Shown here one piece after another: positions 34,968-44,031 of a stretch of 64,000 nucleotides of DNA. The translations under genes and the position numbers were made by a program. Under the pieces are notes generated by a model. It searched no databases, was not told the origin of the DNA, and saw nothing but the letters and a program-made list of their open reading frames with translations. The DNA is from Zhihengliuella sp. ISTPL4 (GTDB lineage: Bacteria > Actinomycetota > Actinomycetes > Actinomycetales > Microbacteriaceae). The stretch is from contig NZ_CP025422.1 of the NCBI RefSeq assembly GCF_002848265.1, forward strand, positions 1,240,001-1,304,000, given 5' to 3'. How positions within the stretch are numbered: position 1 is the first letter of the stretch; each line of letters opens with the position of its first letter.

Positions 34968-35615
34968 TCATCCGGATCCGACGGACTTCGGCGTGGCGGC
35001 GAGCGCAACAGCCGTGACGACCACGAAGCCGGCGGAGGCGAGAGCCCTGGCGGCCTCGTCGAGCGTCGCTCCCGTCGTCACCACGTCATCGACGACCACG
35101 GCGGGCGCACCGTCTCCCTCTCGCCGTGCGTCCATCGCGCCACGGACGTTCTCCGCGCGGCCCGCGGCAGGAAGCTCACGCTGGTCGCGCACGCGTCTGG
35201 TGAGGGTGAGGACACGCTGTGGCTCGGCGCCGGCGCGCCGGACGAGGAGATCCGGGACCCGATAGCCCCGCCGTCGGAAAGCGGCACGCGACGTCGGCAC
35301 CGGGATCACCCAGCCCCCTGGCGGGAGTTCCGGAAGGAGCACGGCGGCCAGCGCCGCGCCGAGCGGCCGCGCGAGGTGAGTCTGTCCCTCGCCCTTCAGC
35401 CGGCGGATGCAGGACGCGGCAGGTCCCTCCAGCGCGATCGCCGCACGGACCCGCTGCCCCGCCGGGGTCCGCACGTCGCGCGGCATCGGCACGAGAGCGA
35501 TCCGGCAGGCATCGCACAGCAACGTACCCGGCCGGTCGCAGCCGGCACAGGTCGCTGCGAGCAACAGCGCTCCCGTCTCGGCAGCGAGCGCGGCGATCCG
35601 CGTCGTGATCCCCAT
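34968..35615 (-). CDS. ComF family phosphoribosyltransferase-like protein
   Basis: A 215-residue ComF protein. The N-terminal zinc finger is CAGCDRPGTLLCDAC, followed by the PRTase fold with VVVDDVVTTGATLDEA as the PRPP loop. In competent bacteria ComF helps single-stranded DNA uptake; its role in actinobacteria is not settled. It lies in the mtrA-mtrB-lpqB-comF order found widely in the phylum, 100 nt after lpqB. The ATG at 35615 gives the normal family length; the longer open frame upstream lies in the lpqB-comF gap and the lpqB 3' end. Confidence 0.88.
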   Translation of the reverse strand: MGITTRIAALAAETGALLLAATCAGCDRPGTLLCDACRIALVPMPRDVRTPAGQRVRAAIALEGPAASCIRRLKGEGQTHLARPLGAALAAVLLPELPPGGWVIPVPTSRAAFRRRGYRVPDLLVRRAGAEPQRVLTLTRRVRDQRELPAAGRAENVRGAMDARREGDGAPAVVVDDVVTTGATLDEAARALASAGFVVVTAVALAATPKSVGSG

Positions 35616-35715
35616 GCCGAGATCCTGCCGCAGAGATCGTGCTCCCTGTGTCTCCTCGGCGGGTCGGACCGCCAACGCGAAGAGATCCGGCCTTCGCCCG
35701 ATCGGTGCAGGAAGG

Positions 35716-37434
35716 TCACTCGCCGGCGCGCGTGGCGAGGACGGAGACGCTTTCGGTGACCTCCCGCCACGCCGAACCGGCGTGAGCGAACAGCTGACCG
35801 GTGGTATCCAGGATGCGCACCCCGGCCGGGGTCCTGGCTCCGGCGACCGATCCGGCATTGATCGGCGCGGTCTCCGCCGACCCCGGTCCACCGACCGGCT
35901 GCACCATGAGGCGCGGCGTGGTCGAGTCGGTGAGGACCGCCAGCCGATCCGGCCCGAGCCAGGCGAGTCCCGTCGACGGCTCGGTCAGCTGAAGGAGCTG
36001 TCGTACCTCGCCGAGCTCTGTGGGCACCCCGGAGCCGTCCCGGACCACGGAGGCCACGACCACCCAGCGCTGGCCGCCGACGACGACCACCGCCGCGACG
36101 CGTGCGCCGTCCGCCGCCACGCGCACATCCGAGACCGACGAGGCGCTCGGCCACGCGCCGGCGACCTTGTGGCCGACGACATCCGCGCCGATGGCCTGCA
36201 GGGCCTGAGGTTCGCTCGCGGGGACCGACCATACGTAGCCGTAGGGATCGACGGACGGCCGCACCAGCCCGGGACGGGCGTCCAGCTCGTCGAGAGAGTC
36301 CTCGGCGGCCAGGTAGACATGGCCGTCGTTCAACTGCAACGCAGCGGAGCTGTCGTCAGCGGCGACGTCGATGGCCTCGATCGGCTGCGACACGGCCTGG
36401 ATCTGCGCGCTGATCCCGGGGATCGACGCGATCTCATCTCCGACGATGCGGCCGAAGGCGCCCTCCTTCAGCACGAGGGTGCCCGGTTCGGACGCCGAAC
36501 CGACGACCTCGACCACCTCGGCGTCGAGCGCCCGGCCATCCACGCTGAAGCGCACCTGGGTGACGTTCACGCCTGCTGCCTTCAGCGTCGCCTGCAGCTG
36601 GGTACGCATTCGGGCCAGGGTGGTGCTGTCCAGACTCGCCGCCGGCCGTGTCAGCGCCACCTCGGCCACCTGCGCGGTGATGAGCACCGCGTCCTGGGCC
36701 AGCTGCACGTCGGCGGGGAAGGCCGTCTGTACCGCCGGATCGAGCCACTCCGCCGGTATGCCGCTGACGAGGGCCTGGGTCACCGTCGTCGCCGGGCTCT
36801 GACGCCGAGGGAACCACCGCATGTCGGGGACCAGCCGGGACCAGGTGGCATCGAACCACTGCAACGAGTAGCCCTCGAAGACGTTCGGGAATCGCGTCTC
36901 GTCGATCACGATGCCGTCGGGCGCCTGGGTGATGCGCCACTCGCCGTCCTCGCCTCGAGCGAGCGCGAACGGGACGCTCGAGTCGCCGGGGGCGCCGCTG
37001 TAGGCGCCGGACTCGTCCACGCTCGCGACCAATTCGAGCAGCACCTGAACCTCGGCCTCCTCGGCGTCCTCCACCTGATCGTCGGGCAGGTCCGAGGTCA
37101 GCGTCCGTGCCTCCGGACCGACGTCGATGGACACGCCGGCGGAGGGCCGCCAGCTCCGCTGCAGCGACGGTGCCAGGAACTCGCGCGCCGTGGCCCAGTT
37201 GTCCGAGGTCGTGATGCCCGCCTCGAGGAAGCCCTCCACGATCTCCTCCGGGCCCGCACCCGCGATCGGTCCGGAGGCGACGGGGAGGACGTCGACGTCG
37301 TCCGGCGACTCCCCCAGTTCGAGGCCGACCGCGACGTCCCCGCTCGTCGGCAGGCCGGCGCAGGCGGGGAGCAGCAGAGCGACCAGCGCCAGGGCGGCGC
37401 CCCGGATCGCCCGGGTCGACGCGCGCGTGCTCAT
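35716..37434 (-). CDS. lpqB: MtrAB-associated lipoprotein LpqB
   Basis: A 572-residue secreted lipoprotein. The signal peptide (about 1-24) ends in the lipobox LLPAC, with the lipidated cysteine at about 25. A GerMN-like domain (about 200-330) and a C-terminal beta-propeller-like region (about 345-560) follow. LpqB binds the sensor domain of MtrB in mycobacteria and affects its phosphorylation. It overlaps mtrB by 4 nt, which fits this partnership. Confidence 0.93.
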   Translation of the reverse strand: MSTRASTRAIRGAALALVALLLPACAGLPTSGDVAVGLELGESPDDVDVLPVASGPIAGAGPEEIVEGFLEAGITTSDNWATAREFLAPSLQRSWRPSAGVSIDVGPEARTLTSDLPDDQVEDAEEAEVQVLLELVASVDESGAYSGAPGDSSVPFALARGEDGEWRITQAPDGIVIDETRFPNVFEGYSLQWFDATWSRLVPDMRWFPRRQSPATTVTQALVSGIPAEWLDPAVQTAFPADVQLAQDAVLITAQVAEVALTRPAASLDSTTLARMRTQLQATLKAAGVNVTQVRFSVDGRALDAEVVEVVGSASEPGTLVLKEGAFGRIVGDEIASIPGISAQIQAVSQPIEAIDVAADDSSAALQLNDGHVYLAAEDSLDELDARPGLVRPSVDPYGYVWSVPASEPQALQAIGADVVGHKVAGAWPSASSVSDVRVAADGARVAAVVVVGGQRWVVVASVVRDGSGVPTELGEVRQLLQLTEPSTGLAWLGPDRLAVLTDSTTPRLMVQPVGGPGSAETAPINAGSVAGARTPAGVRILDTTGQLFAHAGSAWREVTESVSVLATRAGE

Positions 37435-39110
37435 GACTGGTCCTTCCCGTCGAGGAGATCAGAGTACGCCTCGGCGATGGAGATCGGCTGCGTGGCATCC
37501 CCGAGCTCCGCGAGGGGCTCCTGCGGCTCCACCGTGATCGGGCTGGGTCCGTCCAGCACCCGATCATGGCGCGGGATGGTGAGGACGAAGTGCGAGCCGA
37601 CCCCGAGCTCCGACCAGACCGCCAGCGTCCCGCCGTGCAGAGTCGCGTCGCCGAGGGCGATCGACAGCCCGAGCCCCGTGCCTCCGATCGTGCGCTGGCG
37701 CGACGGGTCGGCGCGCCAGAAGCGGTCGAACACCCGCTCCGCGTCTCCCGGGTCCATACCGAGCCCGAAGTCGCGGACGCCCGCCGCCACGGCGTGTTGG
37801 TTGCTGTCCACCGTGACGACGACCGGACGCCCCTCCCCGTGCTCGATCGCGTTGCCGATCAGATTGCGCAGCACCCTCCGCACGCGCCGGGGGTCCATGT
37901 CCACCGGCGAGTAGCCGCCCGGTGCCACGAGGCGGATCTCCGTGCCGTGTCCTTCCGCGAGGGGCCGCATCTGCTCGATGACGTCCTCCGCGAGCTGCGC
38001 GAGACTCGTCGCCTCCAGCTCGAGCTGCACCGACCCGGCGTCGTAGCGGCTGATCTCCAGCAGGTCGGCCAGAAGGGTGTCGAACCGCTGCACCTGGGCG
38101 TACAGGAGCTCGGCGGTGCGTGCGGTCGTGGGATCGAACTCCTCGCGCTGGTCGTTCAGCATGTCGGCGGCGAGACGGATCGTCGTCAGCGGGGTCCTCA
38201 GTTCGTGCGACACATCGGACACGAAGCGCTGCTGGACCATGGACAGCTCGCCGAGCTCCTTGATCTGCGCCTCGATACTGTCGGCCATCGCATTGAAGGA
38301 CCGCCCCAGCGTCGCCAGCTCGTCTTCGCCGTGAACCTCCAGACGAACCCCGAGATCGCCCGCCGCGAGCCGGGCGCTCGTCTCAGCCGCCTGCACGATC
38401 GGTGTGGACACGGTCCGCAGTACGATCCAGGAGATGGCCGCGACGATGGCCACCAGCCCGATCCCGGCGATCCAGAGCGTGCGCTGCACGAACACGAGGG
38501 TCTGATCGGCGTCGGCGAGATCGTAGGCGAAGTAGACCTCGAAGGAGCCGGCCTGCGGCACCTGGAGCTGCTGCCCCACGACGATGCCGGGCACGACGCC
38601 GCCGTCCTCCGTGGGGAGGGCGACGGACTGCCACGCCTGCCGGTCGTCGAACTCGCGAACCCTGGCCTGCAGCTCCGGGCTCAGCAGGTCCGGCGTGAGC
38701 CCGGCCGTGAACCCGTTGAGCCGGACTGCACCTGAACCGTCCTGGATCTTGAATCCGGCGAGCAGGTCGGCGCTGGACGCGCGCGAGAGGGTGTCGGGGA
38801 TGCCGTTCCAGAGATCCGTCAGGGCCGCCGGGTCGTCCCCTACCTCCGCGACGTCCAGGAGGGACTGGGCCTGGTCCACCGCACGCCGCGCGTCCTCCAG
38901 GGCGACGTTCTTCCGCGAGACGAAGAGATCGTTCTGGATGACGAGCGCCATCGTGACGCAGGTGATGAAGATCGCCAGCGAGGTGGCGACCAGGGTGATC
39001 GCGAGAGTGCGGAACCGGAGCGAGCGCCGCCACAGCGCCGCCAGCACATCGGGCCAGCCGCGCCAGTCGCGAAGAACCGCGACGGCCGTGGTCGCAGTCG
39101 TCGCGGCCAT
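37431..39110 (-). CDS. mtrB: MtrB sensor histidine kinase
   Basis: Membrane histidine kinase controlling cell division and envelope homeostasis with MtrA, about 559 residues. Two membrane helices (about 35-57 and 205-228) flank an extracytoplasmic sensor; then HAMP, the H-box SDVSHELRTPLTTIR, and the ATPase domain with N-box NLIGNAIEHG, DFGLGMD and GGTGLGLSIA. The ATG at 39110 has AGGA 5 nt upstream and lies 7 nt after mtrA, favouring it over the GTG/ATG at 39128, which would overlap mtrA. Confidence 0.93.
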   Translation of the reverse strand: MAATTATTAVAVLRDWRGWPDVLAALWRRSLRFRTLAITLVATSLAIFITCVTMALVIQNDLFVSRKNVALEDARRAVDQAQSLLDVAEVGDDPAALTDLWNGIPDTLSRASSADLLAGFKIQDGSGAVRLNGFTAGLTPDLLSPELQARVREFDDRQAWQSVALPTEDGGVVPGIVVGQQLQVPQAGSFEVYFAYDLADADQTLVFVQRTLWIAGIGLVAIVAAISWIVLRTVSTPIVQAAETSARLAAGDLGVRLEVHGEDELATLGRSFNAMADSIEAQIKELGELSMVQQRFVSDVSHELRTPLTTIRLAADMLNDQREEFDPTTARTAELLYAQVQRFDTLLADLLEISRYDAGSVQLELEATSLAQLAEDVIEQMRPLAEGHGTEIRLVAPGGYSPVDMDPRRVRRVLRNLIGNAIEHGEGRPVVVTVDSNQHAVAAGVRDFGLGMDPGDAERVFDRFWRADPSRQRTIGGTGLGLSIALGDATLHGGTLAVWSELGVGSHFVLTIPRHDRVLDGPSPITVEPQEPLAELGDATQPISIAEAYSDLLDGKDQS

Positions 39111-39117
39111 CGGAGTC

Positions 39118-39798
<681 letters not shown>

Positions 39799-39892
39799 AA
39801 CTGTTACCTTATGGCACCCAGTCCCGCCCTCCGCAGGTCTGCGCCTCAGCGCGAGGATATGACACGATGGGAGGCACGACGGAGGGAGGCCC

Positions 39893-41191
39893 GTGAGCGG
39901 CCAGACGTGGACCCCAGCTCCCCGGAAGGGCATCATCCCCCTTCATCCGCTGACGTTCGGCATGCTGCTGGGCAAGGCCTTCGCTGCGCTGCGGCACAAC
40001 CCCAAGGTCCTGTTCGGGTTCGCCGTCGTCATCCAGCTCATCGTCGTCATCGCCACCGCCGGGGTGATGGGCGTCGTCCTCTTCACGACGTTCTCCCGGC
40101 TGGAGACGGTCTCCCCCTCCTCCCCCGACTTCGAGGCGGTGTTCGCCGGCACGATCGCCATCAACCTCCTCGCCGGCCTCGTCGTCGGGCTGGCCTCGAT
40201 CGCGTTCACCGCGATCATGCAGGGCGTGGTGGCCGCCGAGGTCGGCTATGCGACCGTCGGCGTCAAGGCCTCGCTCCGGATGCTGTGGCGCCGGATGGCC
40301 CCGGCCTTCTGGCGGCTCGCGGGTTTCGCGTCCCTCTCGGTGCTGGCGCTCTTCGGCGGCCTGGCGATCGTCGCCGGCGTCATCGCCGCCCTCATCGCCG
40401 GTGGTCTCGGCGGCACACCCGAGATGATCGGGATCGTCGTGCTCGTGGTGGTGCTCCTCGCCCTCGCCGCGATCCCGCTCACCGTCTGGCTGTCGACCAA
40501 GCTGCTGCTCGTGCCCTCGATCCTCGTGCTGGAGCGCGCGCGGTTCCGTGAGGCCTTCGTGCGGTCCTGGCGCCTGACCCGCGGCCGCTTCTGGGTCGCT
40601 TTCGGCGTCACCTTCCTGATCAGCCTGATCATGGGTCTGGCGATGCAGGTGGTCAGCTTCCCGACCGCGATGCTCTCCTCGTTCCTCGGCACCGTGATCG
40701 CGCCGACCGGCGCGAGCGAGCCGAGCGCGGTCGTGGGGTACGTCTTCGCCCTCCTCGCCCCCCAGGTGCTCCTGTTGATCCTCCAGGCGATCGCCATCGT
40801 CGTGCAGAGCACCGGCGGCGTGCTCGTCTACCTCGACTGCCGGATGCGCTACGAGGGTCTCGACCAGGCGCTCCTCTCCCATGTCGAGCGCCGTGACCTC
40901 GGCATGCCGGAGGACCAGCTCGGCGACCCCTTCGCTGTCGACCCCGCCCGCGCGGTCAGCAGCGCTCCCCCGCCCCGCCAGGTCCCGGAGCACGTCATGA
41001 TGAGTCAGGGCTACGGCTATCCGACATACGGCCCGCCGCCGGTCGGCGCACCGGCGGCGCTCCCCGGAGTTCCGGTGGCTCCTCCGGCACCCGCCGCATT
41101 CGCTCCGCCGCCGCCGCCGGCTCCTTCCGCGCCGGTCGCCCCCGAGGACGCGGCCGGATGGACGGCACCGGGCAGCGGCCCGCAGCCATGA
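39893..41191 (+). CDS. Multi-pass membrane protein (GPDPase membrane-domain-like)
   Basis: A 432-residue protein with about six hydrophobic helices between 40 and 325, resembling the glycerophosphoryl-diester-phosphodiesterase membrane domain (typical segment LERARFREAFVRSWRLTRGR near 211-230). No phosphodiesterase catalytic domain is present. The C-terminal ~90 residues are Pro/Ala/Gly-rich and probably disordered. GTG start with GGGAGG 3-8 nt upstream. It heads a six-gene run and overlaps the next gene by 4 nt, so it is likely to work with DUF4129/MoxR/DUF58. Biochemical role unknown. Confidence 0.78.
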   Translation: MSGQTWTPAPRKGIIPLHPLTFGMLLGKAFAALRHNPKVLFGFAVVIQLIVVIATAGVMGVVLFTTFSRLETVSPSSPDFEAVFAGTIAINLLAGLVVGLASIAFTAIMQGVVAAEVGYATVGVKASLRMLWRRMAPAFWRLAGFASLSVLALFGGLAIVAGVIAALIAGGLGGTPEMIGIVVLVVVLLALAAIPLTVWLSTKLLLVPSILVLERARFREAFVRSWRLTRGRFWVAFGVTFLISLIMGLAMQVVSFPTAMLSSFLGTVIAPTGASEPSAVVGYVFALLAPQVLLLILQAIAIVVQSTGGVLVYLDCRMRYEGLDQALLSHVERRDLGMPEDQLGDPFAVDPARAVSSAPPPRQVPEHVMMSQGYGYPTYGPPPVGAPAALPGVPVAPPAPAAFAPPPPPAPSAPVAPEDAAGWTAPGSGPQP

Positions 41192-41829
41192 CGTGGCGGT
41201 TCGACGAGGTCTTCGTCCCGGACGGAGACGAAGCGCGACGATGGGCGGAGGAGGAACTGTCCAACCCGCGCTACGCCGACGCGAAACCCACGTGGTTCGA
41301 TCTGTTCGCCCGGGACGTGATGCGCTTCCTCGCCGATCTCTTCAGCGCGGACAACGGCGCGAACGTCGGTCCCACCGCGCTCATCATCGTCACTGTGCTG
41401 ATCGCCGCGGCGCTCGTCACCGCGCTCATCCTGTGGGGGCGTCCTCGTCGCTCGCGGGCGGTGCGCCGAGCCCCCGGCACCCTGCTCGGGGCCGAGGACG
41501 ACCGGAGCGCGGCCCGACTCCGGGCGGAGGCGGAGCGCAGCGCTCGGCAGTCGGACTGGGATACCGCGGTCGTGCTGCGCTACCGTGCCATCGCGCGCAG
41601 CCTCCTGGAGCGCGACCTCATCGACCCGGCGCCCGGGGCGACCGCCCAATCCATCGCCCGCTCCGCCGGCGCGGTGTTCGGCGAGGAAGCGGAGGCGCTG
41701 CGCCGCGCCGCCGCATCCTTCGACGACGTGCGCTACCTGCGGCACCCCGCGACCGCGGAGGACTATCGTCACCTCGCTGCAACGGACGACCGCCTCCGCG
41801 CGCGGCGCCCCGAGGGGGTGCCGGCATGA
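41188..41829 (+). CDS. DUF4129 domain-containing membrane protein
   Basis: A 213-residue protein with one membrane helix (about 64-86: LIIVTVLIAAALVTALILW) and a C-terminal cytoplasmic DUF4129 domain (about 110-205) with SDWDTAVVLRYRAIARSLLERDLIDPAPGATAQ-type features (first Trp to RYRAIARSL). DUF4129 genes are often next to MoxR/DUF58 genes and to transglutaminase genes. Start set at the ATG whose ATGA overlaps the previous stop, since the further upstream ATG (41158) would overlap by 34 nt. Confidence 0.82.
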   Translation: MTWRFDEVFVPDGDEARRWAEEELSNPRYADAKPTWFDLFARDVMRFLADLFSADNGANVGPTALIIVTVLIAAALVTALILWGRPRRSRAVRRAPGTLLGAEDDRSAARLRAEAERSARQSDWDTAVVLRYRAIARSLLERDLIDPAPGATAQSIARSAGAVFGEEAEALRRAAASFDDVRYLRHPATAEDYRHLAATDDRLRARRPEGVPA

Positions 41830-43010
41830 CGACGATCGCTCCGACCGACCTCCCCGTCGACACCGCCGAGCCTCCGCGGCGTCGCACCGCACCCCTCCTG
41901 GGCTGGCTCCTCGTCGCGGCGCTCGTGATCGCGGTGGCCCTCGCCGCGTCGCAGCTCGCAGCGAGTGGCCCCGCGGCCAGAGGAACCCTCGATCCGGAGA
42001 GCCGATCCGGCACCGGCGCCCTCGCCCTGGCCGAGCTCCTCCGGGATCAGGGGGTGGACGTCGAGGTCGTCCGCTCGCGCGCCGCGGCCGCCGCGGCCCT
42101 CGACGAGGACAGCACCCTCGCGCTGACCAACCCCTACACGCTCACCGACGAGGCACTGGCCGACCTCCTCGCCCCCGCCGACCGCGTCGTCTTCCTCTCC
42201 ACCGGCACGCACCTGCTCGCGGAACTCGCGATCGGGGAGAACGCACAGGGGCCGGCGATCTCGAGGGCCGCCGATTGCCCCGTCCCCGCGTTCGCGGAGG
42301 TGGGCGAGATCCGACCGGATCGGCTCTTCTCCCCGGCCCCCGGCGTCACCGCATGCTTCGGCGACGGCGAGGCGGGCGCGGTGCTGGTGGACGAGCGGCA
42401 CGGGCACCGCACGGTCGTCGAAGGTGTGAAGCTCTTCAGCAACGCGGCCCTCGCCGAAGACGGCAACGCTGCCCTCGGCCTCGCGCTCCTCGGCCAGACC
42501 GGACGGGTCGTCTGGTACGTGCCGTCCTTCGAGGACACGGACATCGAGGGCACGGCCCCCGACACCCTCGGCAGCCTCACCCCCGGCTGGGTCACCCCGG
42601 CGATCCTGCTCCTGCTCACCGCCGGGGTCGCCGTCGCCGTCGCCCGCGGCCGGCGTTTCGGGCCTCTCGTGGCTGAGACGCTGCCCGTCACCGTCCGCGC
42701 CTCGGAGACCATGCACGGGCGCGCCCGGCTGACCGCCAAGGCCGCCGACGCCCCGCACGCGGCGGAGGCGCTGCGTGACGGCACGCGGCGACGACTGGCC
42801 AGGCGCCTCGGGCTCGCCGTACACGCGGACACGGACGAGGTGGCCGACGCCGCCGCGGACCGGCTCCGGATCCCCCGCGGCACGCTGCAGGAGCTGCTGG
42901 CGGGGCCGCCGCCTGTGGACGATGCGGCCCTCGTCGCCCTCGCCCGGCGCCTCGACGAGCTCGAGACCGCCGTGGAGGCCACTGCGCAGACCCCGCGGAG
43001 CGACGCATGA
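41826..43010 (+). CDS. DUF4350 domain-containing membrane protein
   Basis: A 394-residue protein with an N-terminal membrane helix (about 23-45), an extracytoplasmic DUF4350 domain (about 60-235; GTGALALAELLRDQGVDVE, then VVFLSTGTHLL), a second helix near 258-280, and a cytoplasmic C-terminal part. Such proteins sit in MoxR-DUF58-DUF4129 operons and are thought to act in membrane-associated assembly. ATGA overlap with DUF4129 upstream; a mini-ORF overlaps its stop downstream. Confidence 0.82.
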   Translation: MTTIAPTDLPVDTAEPPRRRTAPLLGWLLVAALVIAVALAASQLAASGPAARGTLDPESRSGTGALALAELLRDQGVDVEVVRSRAAAAAALDEDSTLALTNPYTLTDEALADLLAPADRVVFLSTGTHLLAELAIGENAQGPAISRAADCPVPAFAEVGEIRPDRLFSPAPGVTACFGDGEAGAVLVDERHGHRTVVEGVKLFSNAALAEDGNAALGLALLGQTGRVVWYVPSFEDTDIEGTAPDTLGSLTPGWVTPAILLLLTAGVAVAVARGRRFGPLVAETLPVTVRASETMHGRARLTAKAADAPHAAEALRDGTRRRLARRLGLAVHADTDEVADAAADRLRIPRGTLQELLAGPPPVDDAALVALARRLDELETAVEATAQTPRSDA

Positions 43011-43063
43011 GCAGCCGTCCGCTCCGCATCCCTTTCCCGACCGAAGCCGAGGAGACCCCGTGA
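43007..43063 (+). CDS. 18-codon coupling mini-ORF between DUF4350 and moxR
   Basis: Encodes MSSRPLRIPFPTEAEETP. Its ATG overlaps the DUF4350 stop as ATGA (43007-43010), and its stop overlaps the moxR start as GTGA (43060-43063). The last codons read GAG-GAG, which is also the moxR ribosome binding site. Its position suggests that ribosomes finishing DUF4350 are carried to moxR. The peptide itself may have no function; it may also be a chance frame. Confidence 0.4.
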   Translation: MSSRPLRIPFPTEAEETP

Positions 43064-44031
43064 CCGACGAGAACAGTCCCGCCGACGACGCCGCACTGCG
43101 GCAGGCCATGCACCGCGTGCGCACCGAGGTCGACAAAGCGGTGGTCGGCCAAGCCGGCACCGTCACCGGCTTGCTCGTGTCTCTCCTCGCGCGGGGTCAT
43201 GTGCTGCTGGAGGGCGTACCCGGTGTGGCGAAGACGCTCGTCGTGCGCTCGTTCGCCCGAGCGCTCGGTCTCGACACGAAGCGTGTCCAGTTCACCCCTG
43301 ACCTCATGCCGGGCGATGTGACGGGTTCCCTCGTCTACGACGCCCGCACCGGGGAGTTCGACTTCCGCGCGGGTCCGGTGTTCACCCACATCCTGCTCGC
43401 CGACGAGATCAACCGCACGCCGCCGAAGACCCAGGCGGCTCTGCTGGAGGCGATGGAGGAGCGCCAGGTCTCCGCGGACGGTGTCAGCCGGGCCCTGCCC
43501 GATCCGTTCCTCGTCGCCGCCACCCAGAACCCCATCGAGCACGAGGGGACGTACTCCCTGCCGGAGGCGCAGCTCGACCGCTTCCTGATGAAGCTCGTCG
43601 TCGGCATGCCGGAGCGCGACGCGGAGGTGTCCGTGCTCCGGCGCCACGCCCAGGGATTCTCGCCGCAGGAGCTGACCGGCGTCGAGGCCGTGATCGGCGT
43701 CGATGAGATCCGCGCCGCCCAGCAGGCGGCCGCACGGGTCGACGTGACCGACGACGTCCTCGGCTACGTGGTCGATCTCGCCCGCGCGACCAGGCAGTCC
43801 CCCTCCGTGGAGCTGGGGGCCAGCCCCCGTGCCTCGACCGGGTTGCTCGCCGCCGCCAAGGCGTGGGCGTGGCTCAACGGCTCCTCCGCGGTGACGCCCG
43901 ACCACGTGCAGACGATGCTCGTCCCGGTCTGGCGACACCGCCTTCAGCTCCGCCCGGATGCGCAGATGGAAGGGGTGTCAGCGGACGCCGTGCTGACATC
44001 GGTGGTGCAGCAGACCAGGGTGCCGATCTAG
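43060..44031 (+). CDS. MoxR family AAA+ ATPase
   Basis: A 323-residue AAA+ ATPase. Walker A is EGVPGVAKT (about 48-56), Walker B LLADEIN (about 109-115) with the family extension RTPPKTQAALLEAMEE, and sensor/arginine region ATQNPIEHEGTYSLPEAQLDRF. MoxR proteins are chaperone-like ATPases that act on von Willebrand-type partners; DUF58 proteins, one of which is encoded next, are their usual partners. GTG start, with GAGGAG 5 nt upstream; 1 nt separates it from DUF58. Confidence 0.92.
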   Translation: MTDENSPADDAALRQAMHRVRTEVDKAVVGQAGTVTGLLVSLLARGHVLLEGVPGVAKTLVVRSFARALGLDTKRVQFTPDLMPGDVTGSLVYDARTGEFDFRAGPVFTHILLADEINRTPPKTQAALLEAMEERQVSADGVSRALPDPFLVAATQNPIEHEGTYSLPEAQLDRFLMKLVVGMPERDAEVSVLRRHAQGFSPQELTGVEAVIGVDEIRAAQQAAARVDVTDDVLGYVVDLARATRQSPSVELGASPRASTGLLAAAKAWAWLNGSSAVTPDHVQTMLVPVWRHRLQLRPDAQMEGVSADAVLTSVVQQTRVPI

